From: Pseudomonas laurylsulfatiphila
Lineage (GTDB): Bacteria; Pseudomonadota; Gammaproteobacteria; Pseudomonadales; Pseudomonadaceae
NCBI RefSeq assembly: GCF_002934665.1
Contig: NZ_NIRS01000001.1
Coordinates: forward strand, 1 to 64,000
DNA: 64,000 nucleotides
Direction of reading: 5' to 3'
Positions 9,046-17,977 of the stretch are shown here, piece after piece (the stretch's first letter is position 1; each line of letters starts with the position of its first letter). A model generated the notes under the pieces. It had not been told where the DNA came from and did no database searches. It saw only the letters and a program-made list of their open reading frames with translations. A program made the translations under genes and the position numbers.

Positions 9046-10937
9046 TGAGCGCGCTGAACGACACCTTCAATGGCGACCTGACGCCCTATCTGGAACAGCA
9101 ACAGAACAAGCAACTGCTGCGCTTCATCACCTGTGGCAGCGTCGACGATGGCAAAAGCACCCTGATCGGCCGCCTGCTTTATGAGTCCAAGGTACTGTTC
9201 GAGGACCAGCTTGGCCAACTCGAAGCCGACTCGAAAAAACTCGGCACCCAGGGCGACGAACTGGACTTCGCCCTGTTGGTCGACGGTTTGAGCGCCGAGC
9301 GTGAGCAAGGCATTACCATCGATGTCGCCTATCGGTTCTTCGCCACCGACAAGCGCAAGTTCATCGTCGCCGACACCCCCGGCCACGAGCAATACACCCG
9401 CAACATGGTCACTGGCGCCTCGACCGCCGACCTCGCGGTGATCCTCATCGATGCCCGTCAGGGCATCCTCACCCAAACCCGCCGGCACAGTTACCTGGTG
9501 TCCCTGCTGGGCATCCGCAAGGTCGTGGTGGCCATCAACAAACTGGACCTGGTGGACTATTCCCAAGCGGTGTTCGAACGCATCGAATCCGATTATCGTG
9601 CGTTCGCCACGCAGATCGGCTTACACGACATCCAGTGCATCCCGCTCTCTGCGCTGCGTGGCGACAACATGCTGGAAGCCAGCCCGAACACACCTTGGTA
9701 CCAGGGTCCGACCCTGCTCCAGCATCTGGAAAACGTCCCTCTTGAGCAGGCTCGACAGGTCGACGCCGCGTTCCGCCTGCCCGTGCAATGGGTGAATCGG
9801 CCGAACCTCGACTTTCGTGGCTACTGCGGCAACGTCGCCGCGGGCAGCGTCAGCGTGGGGGACCGGATCCGGGTGCTTCCGTCAGGTCATCAGAGCGAGA
9901 TCACCGGGATCCTCGGTAGCGCCGGGGAACAGCAACAGGCCCTGTGCGGCCAGGCTGTCACGCTGACGCTCAAGGATGAAATCGATATCAGCCGCGGCGA
10001 CATGATTGTCCTGGCCGATGCACCGGCGGCGGTTGCCGACCAGTTCGAGGCGACGCTGGTATGGATGGACGAAGAGCCGATGTTGCCCGGGCGTCCTTAC
10101 CTGATGAAGATCGGTTGCCGCACCGTCAGCATGAGCTGCGCCAGCCTCAAGCACCGGGTCGATGTGAACAGCCTGGAACACCTGGCGGCCAAAACCCTGG
10201 AGCTGAACGGTATCGGTGTGTGCAATTTGCACCTGGACCGGCCGATCGCCTTCGATGCTTATGCCGACAACCGCGATACGGGCGGATTCATCATTATCGA
10301 CCGCCTGAGCAACCGAACGGTCGGCGCCGGCATGCTGCACTTCGCCTTGCGCCGCGCACAGAACGTGCACTGGCAGGCCGTCGACGTGAACCGCGAGGCC
10401 CACGCGACGCTCAAGGGGCAGTCGCCGCGAATCCTGTGGTTCACCGGGTTGTCCGGCGCAGGCAAGTCGACCATCGCCAACCTGGTGGAGCGCAAGCTGC
10501 ATACCCTCGGCCGGCACACTTACCTGCTCGATGGCGACAATGTCCGCCATGGCCTGAATCGCGACCTGGGCTTCACCGAAGCCGACCGGGTGGAGAATAT
10601 CCGCCGGGTCTCGGAAGTGGCGAAGCTGATGCTCGATGCCGGTCTGATCACCCTGGTGTCGTTCATCTCGCCGTTCCGTGCCGAGCGCGAGATGGCACGC
10701 CGCCTGGCAGGAGACGGTAATTTCCTGGAAATTTTCGTCGATGCGCCACTGGCCCTGGCCGAACAGCGCGACCCCAAGGGCCTGTACCAGAAAGCCCGGC
10801 GCGGCGAGTTGAAAAACTTCACCGGGATCGACTCACCTTATGAGCCGCCTGTAGCGCCGGACATCCACATCGATACCCGCAACGAGTCGGCCGAAACGGC
10901 CGCCGAACGTATCGTCGAGGCACTGCTGGCACTGTAA
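9045..10937 (+). CDS. cysNC: Bifunctional CysN GTPase / CysC APS kinase (NodQ-like)
   Basis: A 630-residue fusion. The N-terminal GTPase half has G1 GSVDDGKST (31-39), G3 DTPGHEQY and G4 NKLDLVD, followed by EF-Tu-like barrel domains; GTP hydrolysis drives APS formation by CysD. The C-terminal half is APS kinase with Walker [10 protein letters not shown] (468-476), [15 protein letters not shown], and the [22 protein letters not shown] segment; it phosphorylates APS to PAPS. The gene overlaps cysD by one base. Together they form a complete PAPS generator, the substrate needed by the divergent sulfotransferase. Such fusions also occur as the housekeeping enzyme in Pseudomonas, so context rather than architecture argues for a special role. 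Confidence 0.93.
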   Translation: MSALNDTFNGDLTPYLEQQQNKQLLRFITCGSVDDGKSTLIGRLLYESKVLFEDQLGQLEADSKKLGTQGDELDFALLVDGLSAEREQGITIDVAYRFFATDKRKFIVADTPGHEQYTRNMVTGASTADLAVILIDARQGILTQTRRHSYLVSLLGIRKVVVAINKLDLVDYSQAVFERIESDYRAFATQIGLHDIQCIPLSALRGDNMLEASPNTPWYQGPTLLQHLENVPLEQARQVDAAFRLPVQWVNRPNLDFRGYCGNVAAGSVSVGDRIRVLPSGHQSEITGILGSAGEQQQALCGQAVTLTLKDEIDISRGDMIVLADAPAAVADQFEATLVWMDEEPMLPGRPYLMKIGCRTVSMSCASLKHRVDVNSLEHLAAKTLELNGIGVCNLHLDRPIAFDAYADNRDTGGFIIIDRLSNRTVGAGMLHFALRRAQNVHWQAVDVNREAHATLKGQSPRILWFTGLSGAGKSTIANLVERKLHTLGRHTYLLDGDNVRHGLNRDLGFTEADRVENIRRVSEVAKLMLDAGLITLVSFISPFRAEREMARRLAGDGNFLEIFVDAPLALAEQRDPKGLYQKARRGELKNFTGIDSPYEPPVAPDIHIDTRNESAETAAERIVEALLAL

Positions 10938-11089
10938 AAACCCATGAGCTCAGCGCTATGCCGGCATCAACCGGTGTAGCGCTGCCTATCACATGGCCCC
11001 ACAACCCGCCTAAGCCAAACGGACGATTTTCCCGCCATGGGCGCGATCAATACTCGAACGACAACAACCAGCAGTAGCGAGGCGCATCC

Positions 11090-12262
11090 ATGACCCTCTC
11101 TCTTCCGGTCTGCAAGAACCTGCAGCCCAACACCGAAATCCCGTCTGCAGAACTCAGCCGCTTGCTTGCGCTGGTCTATCAAGGCCCCCTTGAGTCCACA
11201 CCCTGGTCCGGCCTGCTGGAAACCTTGCGTCAGCGATTCGAAGCCAGCTTCTTCACCCTGGTGCTACGCAACCCCGACCATGAACGGCCGGGGCTGATCG
11301 TCAATGCATCGATTCATGGCCCCTTGCTGCCAGGCGAGCCGTTCTACAGCGAACAGTACTACGCAATCTGCCCCTTCATCGACTGGCCTGTCGAGCAGGT
11401 GGCCAGTGCCGATCAGGTACTCGGTGCCGATGCCTGGCTGGCCCACGACTTCTACCGCAACTATCTGCAACCCCTGGATCTGCGCCACGTCCTGGTCGCC
11501 AACATGCGCACGCCCACGGGTATGCATTGCGCCTTGTTCGCCTGCCGCAACCACGCCAGCCGCGACTTCGACAGCACGGAGATTGCCCTGATTCGCCTGC
11601 TCCTGCCCCACCTGCAACAAGCGGTGGATCTGCATTCAGCGGTAGAGCAACTGGACTCCGAACGCCAACTCTATGCCGCAACCATCGACCGGCTGATGGT
11701 GGGCACGGCGATCCTCGACGAAGACGGCAGAATGATGCGTTGCAATCGCGCCGCCCAGCGACTGTTCGACAGCCGTGACGGCCTGGAGTGCCGGCACGAC
11801 AAGCTCTGCGCCTTCACCAGCCAGCAGAACCGCAATGTCCAGCAAGCCATCCAGGCCGTATTGAAACAACGCCAACGCGGTCTCGATGACATCGAAGTGT
11901 TGACCCTGACCCGGCCAAGCGGCGAGATGCCACTCAATTTACTGCTGCGCCCCATCCCCGTGAGCTATCAATCGCGCAACGGCGCACGCCGGCCCGCCGT
12001 AGCGGTGTTCATCCGCGACCCGGCGGACTCGCCGCAGGCGTCGCGCAACCTGTTGCGCAGCCTGTTCCAGCTGACGCCGACCGAAACCGAAGTGGCCATG
12101 CTCGTCATGGACGGGCAAACCCTCGATGAAACAGCCCTGGCCCTTGGGGTTTCGCGCAACACGGTGCGTGCCCATCTGCGCGGGGTGTTCGCCAAGACCG
12201 GCGCGACCCGCCAGGCTCAACTGGTCAAGACATTGCTCAACAGTGTGGCGTCGCTCGGATAG
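11090..12262 (+). CDS. LuxR-type HTH regulator with PAS-like sensory part
   Basis: A 390-residue protein with a C-terminal LuxR helix-turn-helix (LTPTETEVAMLVMDGQTLDE...LGVSRNTVRAHLRGVFAKTGA, about 325-380). The N-terminal 180 residues are not an autoinducer-binding or receiver domain by eye. A PAS-like segment (ATIDRLMVGTAILDEDGRMMRCNRAAQRLF) lies around 197-226, so it may sense a ligand or redox state. It follows cysNC after 152 bases on the same strand and could be the local activator of the sulfation locus, though LuxR-type proteins do not usually prefer the long GTCCG-N2-CGGAC palindrome seen upstream. The start is an ATG with only a weak GCGAGG site. Confidence 0.85.
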   Translation: MTLSLPVCKNLQPNTEIPSAELSRLLALVYQGPLESTPWSGLLETLRQRFEASFFTLVLRNPDHERPGLIVNASIHGPLLPGEPFYSEQYYAICPFIDWPVEQVASADQVLGADAWLAHDFYRNYLQPLDLRHVLVANMRTPTGMHCALFACRNHASRDFDSTEIALIRLLLPHLQQAVDLHSAVEQLDSERQLYAATIDRLMVGTAILDEDGRMMRCNRAAQRLFDSRDGLECRHDKLCAFTSQQNRNVQQAIQAVLKQRQRGLDDIEVLTLTRPSGEMPLNLLLRPIPVSYQSRNGARRPAVAVFIRDPADSPQASRNLLRSLFQLTPTETEVAMLVMDGQTLDETALALGVSRNTVRAHLRGVFAKTGATRQAQLVKTLLNSVASLG

Positions 12263-12284
12263 TGATCGGGCAAACGCCACGTCT

Positions 12285-12905
12285 GCGCCTCCTACGGATG
12301 TGCGTCCAACCACCAAATCCGAACACCCCACAAAACCTGTGGGAGCTGGCTTGCCAGCGATAGCGTCGCCATGGCCACCACCGAAATCGCCAGCATGCCG
12401 GCTCCTACCGATGTGCGTTCGACCACAAAATCCGAACACCCCACACACACTGTAGGAGCTGGCTTGCCAGCGATGGTGTCGCCATGGCCACCACCGAAAT
12501 CGCCAGCAAGCCGGCTCCTACGGATGTGCGTTCGACCACAAAATCCGAACACCCCACACACACTGTGGGAGCTGGCTTGCCAGCGATGGCGTCGCCATGG
12601 CCACCACCGAAATCGCCAGCAAGCCGGCTCCTACCGATGTGCGTTCGACCACCAAATCCGAACACCCCCCACACACACTGTGGGAGCTGGCTTGCCAGCG
12701 ATGGCGTCGCCACGGCCACCACCGAAATCGCCAGCAAGCCGGCTCCTACGGATATGCGTCCGCCCACAATATCCACCCCCCACACACACTCTGTAGGAGC
12801 TGGCTTGCCAGCGATGGCGTCGCCATGGCCACCACCGAAATCGCCAGCAAGCCGGCTCCTACGGATATGCGTCCGCCCACCAAATCCGAACACCCCACAG
12901 GTAAA
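12285..12905. repeat. Tandem array of five REPIN units, period about 113 bp
   Basis: This fills the 673-base gap between the LuxR and amidohydrolase genes. Each unit contains GGAGCTGGCTTGCCAGCGAT, the inner GTCGCCATGGCCACCACCGAAATCGCCAGC, and the inverted arm CAAGCCGGCTCCTAC, so a unit is two REP sequences head to head. The linker reads (G/A)TGCGTCC or TTCGACCACAAAATCCGAACACCCCACAC. Unit starts are about 12341, 12454, 12567, 12682 and 12795, so spacings are 113, 113, 115 and 113. A partial linker precedes the first. CA-dinucleotide tracts vary between units and explain the 2-base slip. Open frames through the array are not genes. Confidence 0.9.
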
Positions 12906-12935
12906 GCAATGCCATGGCTGTAATAATTGTCAGCG

Positions 12936-14411
12936 TCAGCCCTTGCCTGCCGGGTGATACCGGGCCGCCCGCCAGAGGTTTTTCGATTCTTCCGTCAGAT
13001 GGCGCAGGCCGCTACGGTCCAGCATGCGTTCCGACTCCTCTTGCACCGCGGCCAGCACAGCCGCCTCGTCGACGGCGCGCACGACGTAGTCTTCCATCAG
13101 GATCCGGCCATCGACGATGGTGGTGCACACGTCCGCGCCGTTGGCGAAACTGGTGACACGGTGGACCGGCATGTTCATCGGCATCAGGTGCGGCTTGAGC
13201 AGGTCGATCAGAATGATGTCGGCTTTCTTACCGACTTCCAGGGAGCCGATCTCATGCTCCATCGACAGTGCCTTGGCGGCGTCGATAGTGACCATTTCCA
13301 GCACTTTGCCCTGGGGCAGGATGTCCGGATCGCGGAAATGCCGACGGTGGTAATGCATGCACTGGAACATGTGGCGGAACATGTCGTAACCGCGGTCCGG
13401 GGCGGCGCCGTCTGATCCGAGGGCGACGGTGACATTGGCCTCGATCAGTTCCGGTACCGGGCAGCGCCCCAGGATCGACATGATCGCGCTCGGGTTGTGC
13501 ACGATTTTGGTCTGGGTCTCGCGGCACAGGGCGATGTCTTCCTCGGTCAGGTCAATGCAGTGCGACATGAAGGAAGTCGGGCCGAGCAGGCCCAGTTCGC
13601 GGTGGGCCAGCGCCAGCGTACCGGCGCGGTGGCCGTCCTGGGTGAACGTCAGGCCATAGCGCCGGGCCAGGGCCAGGTAATCCTGTGCTTGCTGGCGGAA
13701 CAGCGGTGCCAGCTGCCGGTGGTCGGGCTCGTATTGTGGCGCGTACACCGGCAACGTGATGGCGATGCGCACCCGGCCGTCACCCAGACCGTCGCAGCTC
13801 CGGGCGATTTCTTCGCAGGTCTCGAACATTGTCTCGAAACTGACGTCGCGCCGAGTGGGCGGTTCAGTCGACCAGTCCAGGTAGGTGCGCGGCGCCGGCG
13901 GCCGTGACGGCCCGACGGCCACCACCGAGCGGGTGCCGATTTCGGCGATGGCCCGGGCGTGGCGTTGCGCGTAAACCGGGTCGTCGACCCGCATGATCGA
14001 GTCGCCTCCGCCCAGGAGCGACACGCCAGTGGTGGTGCCGCATTTGAGCCGTTCCAGCGCCGACAACCGGGCATCGGCCTCCCAGAACCCGATGCCGGAG
14101 GCCGAGGTGTAGATGGTCTCGCATGCGTCCATCCAGGCATCGCCCTCCGCGCCGCCGATGGTTTTCAGCATGGCGTGGCCGGCATGGGCGTGGCTGTCGA
14201 TCAAGCCAGGGAGTACCGCCTTGTTGCGTGCATCGATGACTTTTTCAGCCGTGTAGCGAGCCCGCAGTTCATCCGTGCTCCCCACCGCGACGATGCGGTT
14301 GCCGAGCACGGCCACGGCGCCGTCGTTGATGACGCGCCGTTGCTCGTCCACGGTGATGACCACGCCGCGCTCGATCAGCAGGTCTACTTTGTCGAGAGTA
14401 TGTTGAGTCAC
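12936..14411 (-). CDS. Amidohydrolase/deaminase, TrzN/SsnA-like
   Basis: A 491-residue metal-dependent amidohydrolase. Metal and catalytic residues are visible: HAHAGH near 73-78, His in TQDGHRAGT, His in MSHCIDL, and Asp in LGSDGAAPD. The C-terminus (ALSMEHEIGSLEVGKKADIILID) closes the composite beta-sandwich. Relatives deaminate or dechlorinate N-heterocycles (TrzN, AtzB, guanine or SAH deaminases). The start is GTG at 14411 with GGAG upstream, overlapping the previous stop as GTGA, so the two amidohydrolases are translationally coupled. Together with the upstream amino-acid-type importer they suggest uptake and hydrolysis of a nitrogenous ring or amide; the substrate is unknown. Confidence 0.88.
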   Translation of the reverse strand: MTQHTLDKVDLLIERGVVITVDEQRRVINDGAVAVLGNRIVAVGSTDELRARYTAEKVIDARNKAVLPGLIDSHAHAGHAMLKTIGGAEGDAWMDACETIYTSASGIGFWEADARLSALERLKCGTTTGVSLLGGGDSIMRVDDPVYAQRHARAIAEIGTRSVVAVGPSRPPAPRTYLDWSTEPPTRRDVSFETMFETCEEIARSCDGLGDGRVRIAITLPVYAPQYEPDHRQLAPLFRQQAQDYLALARRYGLTFTQDGHRAGTLALAHRELGLLGPTSFMSHCIDLTEEDIALCRETQTKIVHNPSAIMSILGRCPVPELIEANVTVALGSDGAAPDRGYDMFRHMFQCMHYHRRHFRDPDILPQGKVLEMVTIDAAKALSMEHEIGSLEVGKKADIILIDLLKPHLMPMNMPVHRVTSFANGADVCTTIVDGRILMEDYVVRAVDEAAVLAAVQEESERMLDRSGLRHLTEESKNLWRAARYHPAGKG

Positions 14412-15607
14412 AGGCGGCTCCGCAGCAGGCTTCCATTTTTCGCCACGACCGTGCCGCGGCTGATCACCGTCCGCGCCAGCGGACGCGCCACGACGGCTTC
14501 ACTCAGTGTCTGCGCAGGCAGCAACAGCAAGTTGGCTGTTTGCCCCGTCGCCAATCCGTAATCACTCCGCCCAAGTGCCCGGGCGCCATTGCCGGCAGCG
14601 GCTTCGAACGCCGTGCAGATTTCAGGGTCGGTTCTCATGCCACAGCGCAAGGCGAGCAGCATCGCGCGCTCAAGCATGTCGCCATTGCCCATCGGGGTCC
14701 ATGCGTCCCGAATGCCATCCGAACCGAGGCACACGTTCACCCCCGCCGAGAGCAGTTCGGTAAAGGGCGGTATGGCGATATCGGAGGGCGCCGTGGTCAT
14801 GAGCGAAATTCGGTTGGCCGCCAGGCGTTCGGCCAACGGCAGCACCTGGGCCCAGTTTTTCATGCCCAGGCAAAAAGCATGGCTGATCATGACTCGCCCC
14901 TGACGCTGATAGCGCTCGGTGAAATCAATGATCCGGGCAATCTGCCAGAGCCCCAGCTCACCACCGTCATGCAGGTGGATATCGATACCGCGATCAAACC
15001 TGTCCGCGAGTTCGAACAGGATCGAGAGGTGCGCGATGGGATCGTTGTCTATGCCGCAGGGGTCCAACCCCCCTACTACCTCGACGCCCAGTTCCAGGGC
15101 TTCGCGCATCAAGGCCTCGACCCCGGGGCGGTTGACCAGGCCTACCTGAGGGAAGGTGACGAACTCGATATCGACCAGGTCGGCGTAGCGCTCGCGCAGC
15201 GCCAGCATGGCTTGCACATGCTCGATGCCCAGTTCGGGATCGGCGTCCACATGGCAGCGCAACAGCAGCGAGCCGCGAGCGATGCATTGCTCCAGCAGGG
15301 CCCCCGCCCGCTCTGCAATGGGTGATTTGAGCTCGCGCAGGATCTGCCGCTCATTGGCGATGCGCGCTTTGAGCGTCGGACCTGCGCTATGCGGCCGCCA
15401 TGGCTGCCCCCACAGCGTCTTGTCCAGATGGATGTGGCTTTCCACCAGCGACGGAACGAGTAACTGGCCTTGCCCGTCAAGGTCAGGCTCGGCGACTGGA
15501 TTGCCACTGGCTGGCTGACGGTCGCCGATACGACCCTCAACAATCTGTATGTCTTCAATTTCGCCGCCATAGGGGCGGACATTACGCAACCAGAACGATT
15601 GGATCAT
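14408..15607 (-). CDS. Amidohydrolase, cytosine-deaminase (CodA)-like
   Basis: A 399-residue enzyme; the ATG at 15607 with GAGG upstream is chosen over the longer reading. Features are HIHLDKT (first metal pair), RCHVDADPELG, DIHLHDGGELG, His in ISHAFCLG and the catalytic Asp in CLGSDGIRDAW(T)PMG. This order is that of cytosine deaminase and related isocytosine/creatinine-type deaminases. Compared with E. coli CodA the HVD replaces HCDE, so cytosine itself is uncertain. It follows the ABC ATPase gene by 78 bases, which contain an inverted repeat, and overlaps the next amidohydrolase by four bases. Confidence 0.87.
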   Translation of the reverse strand: MIQSFWLRNVRPYGGEIEDIQIVEGRIGDRQPASGNPVAEPDLDGQGQLLVPSLVESHIHLDKTLWGQPWRPHSAGPTLKARIANERQILRELKSPIAERAGALLEQCIARGSLLLRCHVDADPELGIEHVQAMLALRERYADLVDIEFVTFPQVGLVNRPGVEALMREALELGVEVVGGLDPCGIDNDPIAHLSILFELADRFDRGIDIHLHDGGELGLWQIARIIDFTERYQRQGRVMISHAFCLGMKNWAQVLPLAERLAANRISLMTTAPSDIAIPPFTELLSAGVNVCLGSDGIRDAWTPMGNGDMLERAMLLALRCGMRTDPEICTAFEAAAGNGARALGRSDYGLATGQTANLLLLPAQTLSEAVVARPLARTVISRGTVVAKNGSLLRSRL

Positions 15608-15631
15608 TGGAACCTCATCACTTTCGAACAA

Positions 15632-15660
15632 GCCCCTGTCGCCGGATAGCCAACAGGGGC
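15632..15660 (-). other. Intercistronic inverted repeat
   Basis: GCCCCTGT (15632-15639) and ACAGGGGC (15653-15660) pair across a 13-base loop between the ABC ATPase and CodA-like genes. There is no T-run after it on the minus strand, so it is more likely an mRNA-stabilising or processing hairpin than a terminator. Confidence 0.4.
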
Positions 15661-15685
15661 ACTGTTTACCGAGTCACTACAAGCG

Positions 15686-16453
15686 CTACTTCAAGTTGCC
15701 GGCAAGGAACTGCTTGAGGCGCTCACTTTTGGTGTGCTTGAACAGCTGCTCCGGGTTGCCTTCTTCCTCGATTTTGCCCTGATGCAGGAAGATCACGTGG
15801 TTGGACACCTCGCGGGCAAAGGCCATTTCATGGGTCACCACCACCATGGTCCGGCCCTCTTCGGCCAGGGCCTGCATCACCTTGAGCACCTCGCCGACCA
15901 GCTCGGGGTCGAGCGCCGAGGTCGGTTCGTCGAACAGCATCACCTCCGGCTCCATCACCAGGGCACGGGCGATTGCCACACGCTGCTGCTGGCCGCCGGA
16001 GAGGTGCGACGGATACTTTGCCTCCATGCTGGCCGGCAGGCCGACCTTGGCCAGGTACTTGCGGGCGCGGGCCAGCGCCTCATCGCGGCCGAGGCCCAGC
16101 GCATGCATCGGCGCCTCGATGACGTTTTCCAGCACGGACATGTGCGCCCACAGGTTGAAGTGCTGAAACACCATGGCCAGCTTGGTGCGCATGCTTTGCA
16201 GCTGCTTCTGGTTGGCCACGCGCAGCCCGCCGTACTTGTCCTTCTCGGTGCGGATTTCCTCGGCGTTCACCGTGATTCGCCCGGCGCACGGTTGCTCGAG
16301 GAAGTTGATGCAACGCAGGAAGGTACTCTTGCCGGAACCCGAGGAGCCGATGATGCTGATCACATCGCCTGCCTTGGCCTTGATCGACACGCCCTTGAGC
16401 ACTTCGTGGTTGCCATAGTTCTTGTACAGATCGTCTACGGTCAGTTTGTACAT
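15686..16453 (-). CDS. Polar amino-acid-type ABC transporter ATPase (HisP-like)
   Basis: A 255-residue nucleotide-binding subunit with Walker [11 protein letters not shown]-loop region [12 protein letters not shown], signature [15 protein letters not shown], Walker [14 protein letters not shown] and the switch His in [12 protein letters not shown]. The length and the ERT-type insert ([20 protein letters not shown]) are those of HisP-class transporters for basic or polar amino acids. The ATG has AGGG upstream. It is the third cytoplasmic-side component of the operon after two permeases, and would power import into the cell of the compound attacked by the downstream amidohydrolases. Confidence 0.93.
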   Translation of the reverse strand: MYKLTVDDLYKNYGNHEVLKGVSIKAKAGDVISIIGSSGSGKSTFLRCINFLEQPCAGRITVNAEEIRTEKDKYGGLRVANQKQLQSMRTKLAMVFQHFNLWAHMSVLENVIEAPMHALGLGRDEALARARKYLAKVGLPASMEAKYPSHLSGGQQQRVAIARALVMEPEVMLFDEPTSALDPELVGEVLKVMQALAEEGRTMVVVTHEMAFAREVSNHVIFLHQGKIEEEGNPEQLFKHTKSERLKQFLAGNLK

Positions 16454-16477
16454 GTTTTTGCCCTGCGTATGCGGCCT

Positions 16478-17191
16478 TCAGGCGGCCTGGGGTTTCAGGA
16501 AGGCCAGCCAGCGGGTTTCACCGCGACGAAATAGCCAGACAAGCGACAGCGCAATCACCGCGTACAACAGTGCAGCGATGAAGAAAGCCTCGAACGACGC
16601 GTAGGTCGCCGAGTTGACGTCGCGGGCGACCTTCAGCAGGTCGGGCACCGTGGCCGTAAAGGCCACCGAGGTCGAATGCAGCATCATGATCACCTCGTTG
16701 CTGTAGTACGGCAGTGCGCGACGCAGCGCCGAGGGCAGGATGATGCGGCGGTACAGGGTGAACCTGGACATGCCGAAGGCGCGGGCCGCCTCGACCTCGC
16801 CGTAGGGCACCGACCTGATCGCGCCCGCGAAGACTTCCGTGGTGTAGGCGCAGGTATTGAGCGCGAACGCCAGCACCGTGCAGTTGAAGCCTTCGCGAAA
16901 GAACATGGCGAGGAACTCGTGCTCGCGCACCACGCTCAGGCTGTAGACACCGGTGTAGATGATCAACAGTTGTATATAGAGCGGCGTGCCGCGAAACACA
17001 TAGGTGTAAAACCAGACCGGAAGCCGCACGAACCGGTTGCTTGACACCCGGGCCACGGCCAGCGGCACCGACAGCACGAATCCGATCGCGATCGACAGCA
17101 CCAGCAGCCACAAGGTGATTGCCAGACCGGAAAAGTTGGCGCCGTCCGACCACAAATACGCTTGCCAGTATTCCTGGATGATATCGATCAC
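16478..17191 (-). CDS. ABC transporter permease (HisM-like)
   Basis: A 237-residue inner-membrane permease with about five hydrophobic segments. The EAA loop is recognisable (SVPYGEVEAARAFGMSRFTLYRRIILPSALR split around residues 150-180), as is the PLAVARVSSNRFVR/FRGTPLYIQL N-terminal signature of the HEQRo subfamily. The start is GTG at 17191, overlapping the stop of the upstream permease gene (GTGA), so the two permeases are coupled and should form the heterodimeric channel. Confidence 0.92.
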   Translation of the reverse strand: MIDIIQEYWQAYLWSDGANFSGLAITLWLLVLSIAIGFVLSVPLAVARVSSNRFVRLPVWFYTYVFRGTPLYIQLLIIYTGVYSLSVVREHEFLAMFFREGFNCTVLAFALNTCAYTTEVFAGAIRSVPYGEVEAARAFGMSRFTLYRRIILPSALRRALPYYSNEVIMMLHSTSVAFTATVPDLLKVARDVNSATYASFEAFFIAALLYAVIALSLVWLFRRGETRWLAFLKPQAA

Positions 17192-17877
17192 AGTTGAGCC
17201 TCCCGAACGCCGACCGAGTAGTGATGCTTAAGCCACATCAAGACGCCGTTCGAGACCGTGGTAATGACCAGGTAAATCAGTGCACCGATCACGGTGAAAT
17301 AGAACAGCTGCATGGAGCTCTTCCCGGCGTCCTGGGTGGCCCTGACGATATCGGACAGACCAATGATGGACACCAGCGCGGTCGCCTTGATCATCACCTG
17401 CCAGTTGTTGGCAATGCCGGGCAAGGCAAAACGCATCATTTGCGGGAACAGAATCCGGTAGAACGCCTGCCATGGGCTCAGGCCATAGGCCATGGCTGCC
17501 TCTGTCTGGCCGCGCGGAACCGCCTGGAAAGCACCGCGAAAGGTTTCGGTAAAGTAGGCGCCGTAGATAAACCCCAGCGTCGCAACACCGGCAAGAAAAG
17601 GATCGATATCGATCTGATCCATTCCCAGCCCTTCGGTGACCTGATTGAGGACGATCTGAATGCTGTAGAACAGCAACAGCATGGTCACCAGATCCGGAAC
17701 ACTGCGTATCAGCGTGGTATAGAGGGTGGCGACATTGCGCAGCCACCGATTGCCGGACAACTTGGAACTGGCGCCTGCCAGACCAATCAGTACTGCGGTC
17801 AGCAGCGATAATATGGCCAGCTTCAATGTCATCCAGGTGCCACTCGCAATCAGCGGCCCATAGTCTGCCAAGGACAT
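17188..17877 (-). CDS. ABC transporter permease (HisQ-like)
   Basis: The start at 17877 has AAGGAG upstream and begins directly with MSLADYGPLIASGTWMTLKLAI; an upstream extension is rejected. The 229-residue protein has the family's N-terminal TLIRSVPDLVTMLLLFYSIQ segment and the EAA loop AVPRGQTEAAMAYGLSPWQAFYRILFPQMMR. It partners the HisM-like permease, with which it overlaps by four bases, and follows the binding-protein gene by 100 bases. Confidence 0.92.
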   Translation of the reverse strand: MSLADYGPLIASGTWMTLKLAILSLLTAVLIGLAGASSKLSGNRWLRNVATLYTTLIRSVPDLVTMLLLFYSIQIVLNQVTEGLGMDQIDIDPFLAGVATLGFIYGAYFTETFRGAFQAVPRGQTEAAMAYGLSPWQAFYRILFPQMMRFALPGIANNWQVMIKATALVSIIGLSDIVRATQDAGKSSMQLFYFTVIGALIYLVITTVSNGVLMWLKHHYSVGVREAQL

Positions 17878-17977
17878 TGCATTCTCCTTGAGTTCGATAG
17901 TCCAGCCGATGCTGCCTATCTTGTTCAGTTGTATTGTTCTTGTTTTTGAATGCTGACTGCCCGCAACTTGCAATCAA

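Noticed and set aside
8149..10937. cysD-cysNC as a purely housekeeping sulfate-assimilation operon
   Set aside because: Not excluded, but no cysH, cysI or cysG is near and a sulfotransferase is divergent from it, so the dedicated role is preferred.
12285..12905. CRISPR array
   Set aside because: The unit is about 113 bases and nearly all conserved; there are no short unique spacers and no cas genes, and the arms match REP sequences found elsewhere in the window.
12371..12957. Open reading frames on both strands through the repeat array
   Set aside because: They translate REPIN copies and repeat every 113 bases; no ribosome site or family content.
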